This document shows positions 38,389 through 48,175 of a stretch of DNA of 64,000 nucleotides, one piece after another. The stretch comes from Candidatus Cardinium hertigii (GTDB lineage: Bacteria > Bacteroidota > Bacteroidia > Cytophagales > Amoebophilaceae). Every line of letters begins with the position of its first letter. Within the stretch, counting starts at the first letter, position 1. The stretch covers positions 124,001-188,000 of the forward strand of contig NZ_CP029619.1 of NCBI RefSeq assembly GCF_003176915.1. The letters are read 5' to 3'. The translations under genes and the position numbers were made by a program. The notes below the pieces were generated by a model that worked only from the letters and a program-made list of their open reading frames with translations, had not been told where the DNA came from and did no database searches.

Positions 38389-39462
38389 TCATTCGTTCGA
38401 CCCCCTCCTATCAGGCTTGTAGAGCAGGGTATCAATTTGTGTTATACATTCTTTGTGACCGTTCGATGGCAGAAATCCTACCTCCATTGGAATATAAAGT
38501 ATAGGGAAAGCAGTCAATAACCCTGTCCAAGGTTGATTTATTAATCGAGCACGATCTTTTTCTGTGGTAATGATAGCTTTATTTACATCTTGTAAGGCAT
38601 GAAACCTATTAATAATATGTACTATATCCTTATATTTAAACCAATGGTGGTCTGGGAAAGCAAGATGTAGTACATTGTATCCAGCCCTTTTTAAATGGCT
38701 ATATAGGGGCCATGGATCTGCAATAGCGGTCACCAGCAACAGCGTAGAAGGAACTTTTACTGGTTGATGAGACCAAATGTTAACCGCTTTATGATAGCGG
38801 ATATAAGTAAAGAAAATAGCACTGGGAGCGTATGTTTGTAGCGTTCCTTGCAGCTCCGTCATGTTTTTTTTTGTTAAATTAGAGGGGCACTTGGTTACAA
38901 TAATAATATCTGCACGTTTAGAAGCCGCTTGAGGCTCACGTAGCCGCCCTAATGGCAGCAAATGATCTGTAAAAAAAGGCCGATGGAAAGTAGTAAGTAA
39001 AATATTGACATGAGGTATTATGGAACGACATTGAAAAGCATCATCTAAAAGCACTATTTCGACATCTGGCCTATAGGAGGTAATGTGTGCGATCCCTTGT
39101 ATTCTATTTTCACAAACGGCGACCACAATATTAAAGTTTTGTCTGGTTTTTTGATATATCAGCCATGGTTCATCGCCTGCTGTAGCAGCGGTTGTGTGCG
39201 CATTAAGTAATCTAAATCCGGAGGATTTGCGCTTATACCCTCTGCTTAATACTGCCACAACTTTTTGTTCAGCAAATAATTGAGCCAAATAAATCACAAA
39301 AGGTGTTTTTCCCGTACCACCTGCGGAAAGATTTCCTATATTAACCAACAGAGGTTTTATATAACAGCGACTGGTTTTAATTTTTTTATCGTAAAGAAAA
39401 TTACGCAACCCCACTACCAAACCATACAACCAGCTCAACAAATGCAACCATATGGATAGCAC
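38389..39462 (-). CDS. lpxK: tetraacyldisaccharide 4'-kinase
   Basis: Phosphorylates the 4' position of the lipid A precursor on the inner membrane. The 357 residues have a membrane-associated N-terminal helix (1-22), the P-loop SAGGTGKT (46-53), SRGYKRKSSGF, the GDEPWLI segment and LLDDAFQCRS, all LpxK hallmarks. All the motifs that can be checked are present. No other lipid A gene is in the window, so whether the pathway is complete cannot be judged. The Nif3-like gene on the other strand starts 122 bases away. Confidence 0.9.
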   Translation of the reverse strand: MLSIWLHLLSWLYGLVVGLRNFLYDKKIKTSRCYIKPLLVNIGNLSAGGTGKTPFVIYLAQLFAEQKVVAVLSRGYKRKSSGFRLLNAHTTAATAGDEPWLIYQKTRQNFNIVVAVCENRIQGIAHITSYRPDVEIVLLDDAFQCRSIIPHVNILLTTFHRPFFTDHLLPLGRLREPQAASKRADIIIVTKCPSNLTKKNMTELQGTLQTYAPSAIFFTYIRYHKAVNIWSHQPVKVPSTLLLVTAIADPWPLYSHLKRAGYNVLHLAFPDHHWFKYKDIVHIINRFHALQDVNKAIITTEKDRARLINQPWTGLLTAFPILYIPMEVGFLPSNGHKECITQIDTLLYKPDRRGSNE

Positions 39463-39545
39463 AGCTATAAATTATAGTTAAAATAAAAGAATATTTATAG
39501 TGTAAGTATAATCAAAATTATTTTCTTATTATGCACTAGTTTTGC

Positions 39546-39553
39546 TAATTTTG
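39546..39553 (+). promoter_or_regulatory. possible Bacteroidota -7 element
   Basis: TAATTTTG fits TAnnTTTG and lies 31 bases before the start codon of the Nif3-like gene. A -33 TTTG partner is not obvious. Support is weak in AT-rich DNA. Confidence 0.3.
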
Positions 39554-39583
39554 TGTTAACTCTTTAGCATACAACAAAGCAAT

Positions 39584-40717
39584 ATGACAACAAAAGAGTC
39601 CCGATTACATTACAATAGTTCTATGGTGGTAGTATCCGATATAGTCAATTACTTGGAGCAGATCATTCAGTTGCATTGCCCTTGCCACTTGATCAAATCT
39701 GGATTGATAGTAGGGGATCTGCATAGCGTAGTTACCGGTGTATTAATCTGCTTAGATATAACGGAAGCCGTACTAGAGGAAGCTATGGAACAAACCTGTA
39801 ATTTACTTATTACGTATCAACCGTTTATGTTACAACCGTTAAGTTGTATTACGCCAGAGAACTACAAGGGCAGATGTACCATTAAGGCCATAAAAAATAA
39901 CCTTTCTATTTACGTTTTTTACACTAATCTAGATCCTTTAGGGAATGGCGCTAGCCATGAGATGGCAGAGGCCCTTGCCTTACAGAAAAATCAGCCTCTT
40001 TTACCGTGGCAAACAAAAATGTATAAGCTTACTACTTTTGCACCATCCTACGCAGAAAAAAAGATCATAACGGCTTTATATCAAGCAGGTGCTCTTTTGG
40101 CCACGTATGAGCCAACGAGGTTAGTAGGTAGTACAGCTGTTAACACGAGCGATGTAACGCATTCCATTTTGCCTAACAACCTGAATATAAACCATACAGA
40201 AGAAAAGCAACTTACGTTTACACTACCTATGTATGCTAAAGAAAAGAGTATACAAATGTTATGGCAAGCGCATCCTTATACAACGGTTCCCTATTACTTA
40301 GAGCAAATAGAATTAACACTGGAAGATAGTGGAATTGGTAGTATAGGTCTATTGCCTATCCCCTTACCCGCTAAATATTTTCTTAAATACCTTAAAACTA
40401 AGCTTGCATTGCCCAATCTTAGGCATACAAGTTATACGGATCAACTCATTTACAAAGTGGCTATTTATGCAGGAGAAGGAAGTTGGTTAGTAGAAACCAT
40501 ATTAGATAAGCAAATAGACGCTTTTATCACAACGGATTTACAATATGCGCAATTTTTGGAAAATAATAGAAATACATTACTGATTGACATAGGCTATGCT
40601 GCTGCTCGCTCCCCTATTAAAAAATTAATAGCTGCTTTATTGTTAAAAGAATTTAATAACATTGCAATATTATGCTGTAAAACCATTACCAATCCTATTT
40701 ACCATATTAACGCTTAA
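39584..40717 (+). CDS. Nif3-like dinuclear metal-centre protein
   Basis: A 377-residue YqfO/YbgI-type protein. The length shows the long form, with a PII-like insert in the middle (about 130-255) between two Nif3 halves. Conserved metal ligands are suggested by the TYQPFML segment near the start (its usual histidine replaced), HEMAEAL-like GASHEMAEA, and DAFITTDLQYAQF. The family binds two metals, but its reaction is unsettled. The next gene starts three bases after the stop; the Nif3/zinc-ribbon pairing is common in Bacteroidota. Confidence 0.88.
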   Translation: MTTKESRLHYNSSMVVVSDIVNYLEQIIQLHCPCHLIKSGLIVGDLHSVVTGVLICLDITEAVLEEAMEQTCNLLITYQPFMLQPLSCITPENYKGRCTIKAIKNNLSIYVFYTNLDPLGNGASHEMAEALALQKNQPLLPWQTKMYKLTTFAPSYAEKKIITALYQAGALLATYEPTRLVGSTAVNTSDVTHSILPNNLNINHTEEKQLTFTLPMYAKEKSIQMLWQAHPYTTVPYYLEQIELTLEDSGIGSIGLLPIPLPAKYFLKYLKTKLALPNLRHTSYTDQLIYKVAIYAGEGSWLVETILDKQIDAFITTDLQYAQFLENNRNTLLIDIGYAAARSPIKKLIAALLLKEFNNIAILCCKTITNPIYHINA

Positions 40718-40720
40718 CCT

Positions 40721-41470
40721 ATGGATACCAATATTGCGGACAAATTAGCACAACTTTTGCAAATTCAAGAAATGGATATACAACTTGATAACATCATCAA
40801 GCTGGGAGGTAGCCTACCAGAAGAAGTACGTGCATTAGAAGAGCATATAAAAAAGCTCTATAAAGAAATAGTAAATAACGAAGGACTTTTATCTTCTCTG
40901 CAGGAGGAAATTGCACAAAAGAAAGCATTTACCAAACAAGTAGAAAAAAAGATTCAGCAGTATGAATCCCAGCAAATGGAAGTACGCAATAACAGAGAAT
41001 ATGATATTATCACCAAAGAATTAGAACTACAACAATTAGATATTCAGCTTGCAGAAAAATTTCTACGCACAGCTTATGGCAAAATAGACCAAATAACACT
41101 TGACACAGAGGAATTAAAAAAGATTCTTCAAACAAAAGAAAAGGAGATTCTTACAAAGCAACAAGAACTTACCTTGATTTTACAAGCCAATGAAGCAGAA
41201 TCCTCTTTGTTGCAACAAAAAAGAGAGGTGCTTGTAATGGAACTAGAAGAACTATTATATTTAAACTACGAACGCATTAGAAAAAGTGTTCAAAATAAGC
41301 TAGCTGTTGTATCACTTAGAAAAGGAGGGTGTGGTGGATGTTGTATTGTTATTCCGCCTCAACAGAAATTAGAAATATATGAGCGAAATAAAATAGTATA
41401 TTGTGAGCATTGTGGTAGAATGCTTATTGCATTGGAAAAACCTACGGATCCTTCGCTATTCGTATCCTAA
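40721..41470 (+). CDS. coiled-coil zinc-ribbon protein (DUF164 family)
   Basis: A 249-residue protein: a long antiparallel coiled coil (about 20-195, heptads rich in Glu, Lys and Gln) followed by a C-terminal zinc ribbon with CGGCC and CEHCG. This is the CT398/DUF164 layout. Members occur beside Nif3-like genes, as here with a three-base gap. Its role is unknown; in other bacteria relatives bind RNA polymerase or flagellar/secretion parts. Confidence 0.88.
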   Translation: MDTNIADKLAQLLQIQEMDIQLDNIIKLGGSLPEEVRALEEHIKKLYKEIVNNEGLLSSLQEEIAQKKAFTKQVEKKIQQYESQQMEVRNNREYDIITKELELQQLDIQLAEKFLRTAYGKIDQITLDTEELKKILQTKEKEILTKQQELTLILQANEAESSLLQQKREVLVMELEELLYLNYERIRKSVQNKLAVVSLRKGGCGGCCIVIPPQQKLEIYERNKIVYCEHCGRMLIALEKPTDPSLFVS

Positions 41471-41849
41471 CCGTATGCGCAACAGATTGCAAGATGAGCC
41501 AAATACATAAGTAGCCAAATACACTAAGCTTCCAAGATCAAAATAAGGTATGTCAATAGGTATGGCTATGGCTAAAAAACAATATAATGTGGGTTTATTC
41601 CGTGGCTACTTGCCCTATACTCCTATAAAGGCTAGAAATCAAAATAAGCTACTATGTTATATTGGTAAACGGTTAATGTCAACTAAGAAGTGCTAGTGGT
41701 TTTAATGGAAATGTGTCCCTATAAACAAGCGGCCTGCTGAGGGGTAATTGCACAGCTTATAAAGCCAAGAGGGTAGCATTAGTGGATTAACTAGAAAGAG
41801 GGAAAACTTATCTTATTTACATTTAGATACCATCTAAAGACAAAAAGTT
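41471..41849. other. gap before the TraR/DksA gene
   Basis: About 380 bases without a recognised gene. A short plus-strand frame of about 40 codons ending at 41695 (SAT TKKC tail) shows no family match. The rest is AT-rich. Confidence 0.3.
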
Positions 41850-42215
41850 ATGAAAGAAACTATATACTCACCTGAAGAATTAAAATTCTTTGAAAAGATT
41901 CTTTTAGAAAAGCTAGATAAAGCACATTACGAACTTCAGGTATTGGAAAAGACATTAAGTCGTCAAGAAGCAGGGCTTGAATCACCTGGTAGATTGTTTG
42001 AGGAAAATGCAGAAGTTATAGAAACAGAAAATATAGGTCAGCTAGCAGAACGGCAACAAAAGTTCATAAAGCAGATTGAATCAGCGATTCAACGCATTAA
42101 GAATGGAACCTATGGCATTTGTGTTTTAACGGGAAAAGCAATAGGAAAGGAACGTTTAAAGGTAGTCCCACATACTATGTATGCAGTAGATGCGAAAGCT
42201 AAAACACCTAAATAG
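41850..42215 (+). CDS. TraR/DksA-family protein
   Basis: A 121-residue protein with an N-terminal coiled coil (about 8-85) and the C-terminal TYGICVLTGKAIGKERLKVVP region. Most cysteines of the zinc finger are replaced, as is usual in the Bacteroidota group of this family. Such proteins bind the secondary channel of RNA polymerase or a related site; in DksA that modulates transcription with ppGpp. A role in a ppGpp response would fit with the HD-domain proteins elsewhere in the window but is only inferred. Confidence 0.8.
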   Translation: MKETIYSPEELKFFEKILLEKLDKAHYELQVLEKTLSRQEAGLESPGRLFEENAEVIETENIGQLAERQQKFIKQIESAIQRIKNGTYGICVLTGKAIGKERLKVVPHTMYAVDAKAKTPK

Positions 42216-42345
42216 CCTAGATGGATAGTTTTAAAGCAGGTCCTTACTTACTATTAGGCCTCTTTAGAACTAAACATCGTGTAACACAGTTAAAGATTTC
42301 CCAAACAAAAAAAACAATTTATAACCGAACTTTAAGGTTATATTT

Positions 42346-43101
42346 ATGAACATCGAAAGAAGTTTACTGTTTATGTCAGCTTGTTCTCTCCCGCTTATAC
42401 GTTTAAATAAATTTATCAGTAATGCGGGGATATGTGCTAGAAGAGCAGCTGATCGATTAATTGCATCAGGTGCTATTACCGTAAATGGGCATCCCGTACG
42501 AACAGTAGGCACAAAGATAACGCTTTCTGCAGTGGTGGCCTACAAGGGTACTATTTTACAGGCGGCAAAGCCAACCTATATACTATTGAATAAGCCAAAG
42601 GGCTATGTAAGCACATTACAAGATCCGGAAGGCCGTAAGACAGTGGTGGATCTCATCAGCAAGCGCTATTGTGCTGAACGGGTTTATCCTGTTGGTCGAT
42701 TAGATTATGACACAATGGGCTTGCTTTTACTTACCAACGATGGGGCACTGGCCCAACAGCTGGCACACCCTTCCAGCCAAGTGCAAAAATATTACCATGT
42801 AATATTGGATAGGGCGATACAAGCTGATCACTACCATAGCATTCAACAGGGTATCCTATTAGAGGATGGCTTTACTAAAGTAGATACACTAACCATAGCA
42901 GTAGATAACCCTCGTCAACTAAACGTAGCATTACATATGGGCAAAAACCGCATTGTACGAAGAATTTTTGAACATTTTGGTTATACTATTCAAAAATTGG
43001 ACAGAATAGGATATGCCCACCTTACTAAAAAAAACATACCACGTGGTAAATGGATTTTTCTGGATCTTCAAGCAGTTGCTAAGCTTAAAAGCTTATCTTA
43101 A
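42346..43101 (+). CDS. rluB: 23S rRNA pseudouridine synthase RluB/RsuA type
   Basis: Makes a pseudouridine in 23S rRNA (position 2605 in E. coli numbering for RluB). The 251 residues have an S4 RNA-binding domain (about 18-63, LNKFISNAGICARRAADRL) and the catalytic domain with GRLDYDTMG; the nucleophile is D120. The C-terminal RRIFEHFGY motif is complete. The 3' two thirds is duplicated at 26390. The rsuA/rluB/rluE subfamily cannot be separated with certainty. Confidence 0.9.
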   Translation: MNIERSLLFMSACSLPLIRLNKFISNAGICARRAADRLIASGAITVNGHPVRTVGTKITLSAVVAYKGTILQAAKPTYILLNKPKGYVSTLQDPEGRKTVVDLISKRYCAERVYPVGRLDYDTMGLLLLTNDGALAQQLAHPSSQVQKYYHVILDRAIQADHYHSIQQGILLEDGFTKVDTLTIAVDNPRQLNVALHMGKNRIVRRIFEHFGYTIQKLDRIGYAHLTKKNIPRGKWIFLDLQAVAKLKSLS

Positions 43102-43212
43102 TACGACCCTAAGCTTATTCGCTATTTGTTTTTAGATAAAACCATTCCTATAGCTACAAGTTAGGGACCGCTGCTCCCCTATTCCGGATTTTTATTAGTT
43201 GTTACTTGACTG

Positions 43213-43614
43213 TTATTTCCTGAATTTGATACGAAACGCTTCCTCTATCTCACTATATACAACCGCACGTACTATGTTTAATCGCTCTTCTTGCGTTAAG
43301 GTTGCCCATACCTCCTCATTCATGTATCCCTTTCGATCCATATGAAAATCTGCTATACTCTTTTCCACTACCATACCCACTTCTATTGGATCCCACTCTG
43401 CCTCTTTGTCTACCAAACATTCCCTTCGCTTAAACTTAAGAAGCCAAATCCGCTTATCCTTATTATCTATATGTATATTGCTTCTCTTCCCCATGCCAAA
43501 AAAAGAAAAACACTTCTTAATGCTATCAGGAACCTTACAAACATACTGCCTATCCGCCTGCGAACAAGAGAGTGTAGCTATCCCTATAAAAAGAAAACAG
43601 ATAAGCCTTCTCAT
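43213..43614 (-). CDS. small lipoprotein with the QEERLNI motif
   Basis: Starting at the ATG at 43614 gives 133 residues beginning MRRLICFLFIGIATLSC, a clear signal peptide with lipobox TLSC. An upstream in-frame start would add 21 residues that break the signal pattern. The body is charged and rich in lysine and glutamate. Near the C-terminus WATLTQEERLNIVRAVVYSE is closely similar to a segment of the RING protein at 48843. No known family. It looks like a lineage-specific lipoprotein. Confidence 0.65.
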   Translation of the reverse strand: MRRLICFLFIGIATLSCSQADRQYVCKVPDSIKKCFSFFGMGKRSNIHIDNKDKRIWLLKFKRRECLVDKEAEWDPIEVGMVVEKSIADFHMDRKGYMNEEVWATLTQEERLNIVRAVVYSEIEEAFRIKFRK

Positions 43615-43677
43615 CCTTAAAGCAGTAAACCAAACGCAAACGTAATTATAAATGAATAAAATGGATGTATTTCCCAT

Positions 43678-44546
43678 AGTAAAAAATATATTTATTTATA
43701 TAGCAGAATAGTTACCTGGCGTATACGTATGCACTACACACCTGAAAGGAGGAAATGCTACGCCGTATCTCTTCCTCCAATCCGTTATTAAAAAATCCCC
43801 CACTGCTCACTTTGTGTTTTAAACAATATGCCTCAACCATTATTATAAGATAAAAAAACAGCCAAAAATTTTAAGCACCACTCACTTCCAATGAAAAGCA
43901 TTCATCTTTACAAATAAAATAAACTGATATACAAAAAAAAATACACACATAAGCACACTACTATAATAGAAACACCAAGTTATAGCAGTGTTCACTGTAA
44001 ATAAGCAAAGCTGCTATCCTATCCTCAAGAAAACCTGGCTATATACGCATGTATGGCAATTTTAATGCAAAATCATCTGTATGTCATATTATTTATCCAA
44101 AAATACCAGAAATCAAATTTACAAAACCCTGAGCCGCCTTTCGTTTCTGTTTTCAAGATATGTTACTCTACTTCCGGGTTAGCCAACTGAATGCCATGTT
44201 CATAAAGCTTATTGTCCTGTTTATTATCTCTTTCAATTTGAGTAGCGTTAAGGTGATCAACCCAGTATCCAGATTACAACTTACGCTCCACAGAATAGTT
44301 TAATTATATTATAAAACAATATATAATTAATTATATAAGATTGCACAAGTATGCGTTTTGTATTTAATATTTTATGCTGAATTTTAAATATTTTTAATTT
44401 ACAAACTGATTTATAGTAATTTTATAAAAAATACTAAACCCCATTTTCCTATTGCACCATCTATAATGGGATAGTCATAAGTAGACTTTTAATTAAGTGA
44501 CCCAAAACACTATTTTTTAGCAGGAACACCCCTTGATGCATACGAC
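43678..44546. other. 870-base AT-rich gap
   Basis: No gene, RNA or insertion element is recognised. The gap is flanked by two lipoprotein genes on the minus strand. The 3' portion around 44300-44450 is extremely AT-rich. Confidence 0.35.
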
Positions 44547-45593
44547 CTAGCGCTTACTTTCCATAATACTTCTTATTTCTTTTATACTTTTTTCTATTAT
44601 TTCCTCCTTTTTTTTTACCCTGCTTATTGTTTCACTTTGCTCTTCCAATATAGAATTGCATCGATCTTTTTCCCTTTGCATTTTTTCATAACATGATTTC
44701 AGACAGGTATATGCTTCCTCTTCTCGTTCTTCATAATTATGCACCTCTTGTTTTAATTTGCTGATAAGGCCCTCTTTCTTTTTGGTGTCTCTTTTATACT
44801 GGTCAATTTGTTCTACCTGCTCCTGATATAATTGGTACAGCTCCTCATACTTTTCTTTTATCTCATGCCTAGATTTGCTCTTTTCCTCAAGCGCTGATTT
44901 TAATTTATACAATTGATAATCTGAATTAAAATACAAATCTTTAACCTTTTGATATAAATCATCCAACTCTTGAAAATCCTTCTTTTGCGCATTAATGATT
45001 TGATTTTTAGCATTTATATTTTGCTCATATTCAATACAGATATTTGTAACTTGATCTATTTGAGCATAAAGCATCTCATTATCTTCACTTATATCACATA
45101 AGCCTTCTCTTACTTCTTGTAATTTTTCTATCAAAATTTGCATTTCCGGTAACATGGCTCCATGCTCTTCCCGAAATGCTTTTAATGCTTCACGAAACTT
45201 TTGAAAGGATGATACGCCTATTTGCCCAGGTTGCTGCTCTATATGGTAAAAATTATTGTGCCTATCAGCCGGTAATGGAAAAACATAAGCGGTAAAGTTG
45301 GGAACTTTATTCGTCATTCTATTTGTTAACCTAGAATTTTTCTGATTCAAAGTTTCCCTCCCTCTTTTATTATTTTCGACTTTATGCCTGTCTTGCGCTC
45401 TTGCTTCAGCTTGTTCCCTGGTATTACAACCGAATATACGCTTTATTAAAGGCTTCTCACCAATGTATGTACTCTGGTGGGTACAACACACTGAAAAAAT
45501 AGCCAATACCCATAATAGGCTATTCCGTATAAAAAATATCAATAACCTATGCTTATGATAATCGGTGTTATTGTTTGTTTTAGATTTCTGCAT
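44547..45593 (-). CDS. coiled-coil lipoprotein
   Basis: A 348-residue protein with an N-terminal hydrophobic segment (about 17-35) ending in SVCC, a plausible lipobox. After a basic linker (about 55-95) the protein from about 130 to the end is a long charged coiled coil, rich in Glu, Lys and Gln heptads (EKYEELYQLYQEQVEQIDQYK). No family is recognised. It would project a rod into the periplasm or from the cell surface. Upstream and downstream gaps are long. Confidence 0.65.
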   Translation of the reverse strand: MQKSKTNNNTDYHKHRLLIFFIRNSLLWVLAIFSVCCTHQSTYIGEKPLIKRIFGCNTREQAEARAQDRHKVENNKRGRETLNQKNSRLTNRMTNKVPNFTAYVFPLPADRHNNFYHIEQQPGQIGVSSFQKFREALKAFREEHGAMLPEMQILIEKLQEVREGLCDISEDNEMLYAQIDQVTNICIEYEQNINAKNQIINAQKKDFQELDDLYQKVKDLYFNSDYQLYKLKSALEEKSKSRHEIKEKYEELYQLYQEQVEQIDQYKRDTKKKEGLISKLKQEVHNYEEREEEAYTCLKSCYEKMQREKDRCNSILEEQSETISRVKKKEEIIEKSIKEIRSIMESKR

Positions 45594-45848
45594 GTAATAT
45601 AGAATGAATTATAGTTAGATAAAAAGTAGACATAATAAACTATTGCTTACAAGAAGTATAAATAATTTACCTACAATAATCAATGCTGCTATTCGTTTTA
45701 TATTTTTGCATAATTAGCACATTATCAATGCTATACAATTTATATTCTCCTGATTACTAGGGACATAAATCTTTTATTAGGGCTTATATTATTATAGGGA
45801 ATGTTCTGCATAAGACGCCTACTGAAGCAATAGAACGAACCACATCAC

Positions 45849-46217
45849 CTAGTTATCCATAGACAAGTCGAGCTGGTCAATTAAGGAGGTAATACGGTCA
45901 CCTTGGCGTACCGTATTGTCAATATAAAACTTTAGATCAGGAACTCTACGCATTTTATGCGCTATTCTTTTAGCCAATAGCTTGCGGATACTATTTTTAT
46001 GACGCGTAATTTTTTGTAATAAAACTGCTTTTTGTTCATACAGCGCAACACTCAAATAAACCCTTGCGCTACTGTCTGCATTGCGCATCGTTACAGCCGT
46101 AACAGAAACCAATGAAGGACCCAATAGCGCAGCTGCTTCTTGTAAGAAAAGCATTCCTAGCTCTTTCTGTAACAACCTAGCAAGTTGTTCGGATTTAACA
46201 GCATGCATATGAACCAT
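45849..46217 (-). CDS. rbfA: ribosome-binding factor A
   Basis: A late 30S assembly factor and cold-shock protein of 122 residues. The family pattern is seen in SVTAVTMRNADSSARVYLSVAL, IRKLLAKRIAHKMRRVPDLKFYID and the final ITSLIDQLDL. The start could also be the second ATG (codon 4). It lies 36 bases after the pdhB gene on the same strand. Confidence 0.88.
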   Translation of the reverse strand: MVHMHAVKSEQLARLLQKELGMLFLQEAAALLGPSLVSVTAVTMRNADSSARVYLSVALYEQKAVLLQKITRHKNSIRKLLAKRIAHKMRRVPDLKFYIDNTVRQGDRITSLIDQLDLSMDN

Positions 46218-46253
46218 AAGCTGTAAATAATGGACAAGGGAATAGTGTAAGGT

Positions 46254-47243
46254 TTAATGTGATGTTTTTCTATATAAAACAGTTTGTAATGCAGCTACTG
46301 TTTTGGCCACATTGGGCAAAACCGCTTCTACCAAAGTAGGTGCGTAAGGTAAAGGAACATCTAAATTAGTAACCTTTTGAATAGGGGCATCTAAATAATC
46401 AAAAGCCTGTTTCTGCACCTGATAGGCTATTTCAGAAGCAATAGAGCCCAGCGGCCATGCTTCCTCTACAATTACCAGGCGATTGGTTTGCTTTATAGAT
46501 TGTACGATAGTTGCGATATCTAGGGGCCGCACACTACGCAAATCGATCAACTCTACAGAAACCCCTTCTGCCTGCATAGTTCGTGCAGCTTCATGCGCTA
46601 CTTTTACCATTTTGCCAAATGAAACCAACGTTACATCGCGCCCTGTTTGCTGCACATGTGCAGTACCTATTGGCAACAAGTATTCCGTTGAAGGAACCGC
46701 CCCTATATCACCATACATCAATTCTGATTCCATAAATACTACAGGATCATCATCTCTAATAGCGCTTTTAAGCAAGCCCTTGGCATCATAAGGATTAGAG
46801 GGAACTACCACTTTTAACCCTGGACAATTGGCATACCAATTTTCAAAATTCTGGGAGTGCTGTGCGGCTAACCTACCTGCATTACCAGTAGGTCCCCTGA
46901 ATACAATCGGTACATGGTACTGACCACCAGACATAGCATAGAGCTTAGCTGCCCCATTTACAATTTGATCAATGGCTACTAAAGAGAAATTAAACGTCAT
47001 AAATTCTATAATGGGACGCAATCCATTCATAGCAGCTCCCACCCCTAATCCAGCAAAACCACCCTCACTGATAGGGGTGTCAATAACACGCTCTGGCCCA
47101 AAATGGCCTAACATACCTTGGCTGACCTTGTAGGCACCACCATATTCCGCTACCTCCTCTCCCATTAAAAAAATGGCATCATCCCGCTGCATTTCTTCCA
47201 TCATTGCCTCTCGCAATGCTTCCCTGAATTGTATCTGCCGCAT
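46254..47243 (-). CDS. pdhB: pyruvate dehydrogenase E1 subunit beta
   Basis: The beta chain of the thiamine-diphosphate-dependent E1 of the pyruvate dehydrogenase complex, which turns pyruvate into acetyl-CoA. The 329 residues show GEEVAEYGGAYKVSQGM, SEGGFAGLGVGAA with the TPP-activating glutamate (E60), HSQNFENWYAN, and a complete C-terminal transketolase domain (VEEAWPLGSIASEIA). No alpha subunit or E2 gene is adjacent, so the complex is encoded at separate sites. Confidence 0.93.
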   Translation of the reverse strand: MRQIQFREALREAMMEEMQRDDAIFLMGEEVAEYGGAYKVSQGMLGHFGPERVIDTPISEGGFAGLGVGAAMNGLRPIIEFMTFNFSLVAIDQIVNGAAKLYAMSGGQYHVPIVFRGPTGNAGRLAAQHSQNFENWYANCPGLKVVVPSNPYDAKGLLKSAIRDDDPVVFMESELMYGDIGAVPSTEYLLPIGTAHVQQTGRDVTLVSFGKMVKVAHEAARTMQAEGVSVELIDLRSVRPLDIATIVQSIKQTNRLVIVEEAWPLGSIASEIAYQVQKQAFDYLDAPIQKVTNLDVPLPYAPTLVEAVLPNVAKTVAALQTVLYRKTSH

Positions 47244-47371
47244 CTTTTATGTTTTAATATATGGTCTATATATAACGCCCAGCCCTGCTAGTCCAGGCCC
47301 AAATGCCAACAATAATAACGCGCTCCCACTTCTAGGCACGCTCTAATAGCTTACGCCTGTAAAAAAACCGC

Positions 47372-48175
47372 TTACCCACGCCATTCCTTATTTAAATAAT
47401 CCTTAATGGTACTCCTAATTTCTTGCACAGATAAATTGCTTTCTATTTTTCCATTTCTAGCTATAGATACCTGACCAGATTCTTCCGAAACAACTACTGC
47501 TAGGGTATCTGTTATTTCTGTAAGCCCCAGCGCCGCTTTATGCCGTAACCCAAAATAAGAAGCTACATTGGGATTTTCTGTTACAGGTAAAATACAACGT
47601 GCCGCTGCAATCTTATTGTTATGTATAATAACTGCCCCATCATGCAAGGGACTTTCTTTATTAAAAATAGCAATCAATAGCCGACTAGATACTACGGCAT
47701 CAATCAAATCACCAGATGCCTCATAGTACCTAAGATCTGCATCTTTTGTGAAAACAATAAGCGCCCCAATATTTCCTCTCCCCAATACTTGTACTGCCTT
47801 TACAACAGGGGTTACATCTATTTCAATTTTCTGAGGGAATAACCATGGAAATAGCTGAGCAACTATTCCTTTACCAATCCCTGCACCTTTACCTAAAGTG
47901 GATAAAAAATAACGAATCTCCCGCTGAAATAGGATGACAGAAAAGAGAGGTGCTAACCCTGTAAATTTAGAAAAAATAATACCTAGATACCGTAACTTAA
48001 GCGCCTCAACTACCCTATAGCATAGATATATGATACCAAAACCTAACGCAATTTTTATGGCTGTACTGCCTTCAATTAACTTATATACTATATACAGCAA
48101 TAACGCAACTAATAGTATATCAACTACATCTAAACAGCTTATCTCTTGCATACAAGGGGGTAAGTTGTAAGGCAT
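47372..48175 (-). CDS. cdaA: diadenylate cyclase CdaA
   Basis: Makes c-di-AMP from two ATP at the inner membrane. The 267 residues have three N-terminal helices (about 15-85) and a DAC domain with DGA at 179-181 and, in place of the usual RHR, RHK at 211-213 (GLRHKAALG). Other parts of the DAC fold (GALIVFTKDADLRYY, SRLLIAIFNKESPLHDG) are normal. It stands alone, without cdaR or glmM next to it, after a gap of 128 bases from pdhB. Confidence 0.92.
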   Translation of the reverse strand: MPYNLPPCMQEISCLDVVDILLVALLLYIVYKLIEGSTAIKIALGFGIIYLCYRVVEALKLRYLGIIFSKFTGLAPLFSVILFQREIRYFLSTLGKGAGIGKGIVAQLFPWLFPQKIEIDVTPVVKAVQVLGRGNIGALIVFTKDADLRYYEASGDLIDAVVSSRLLIAIFNKESPLHDGAVIIHNNKIAAARCILPVTENPNVASYFGLRHKAALGLTEITDTLAVVVSEESGQVSIARNGKIESNLSVQEIRSTIKDYLNKEWRG

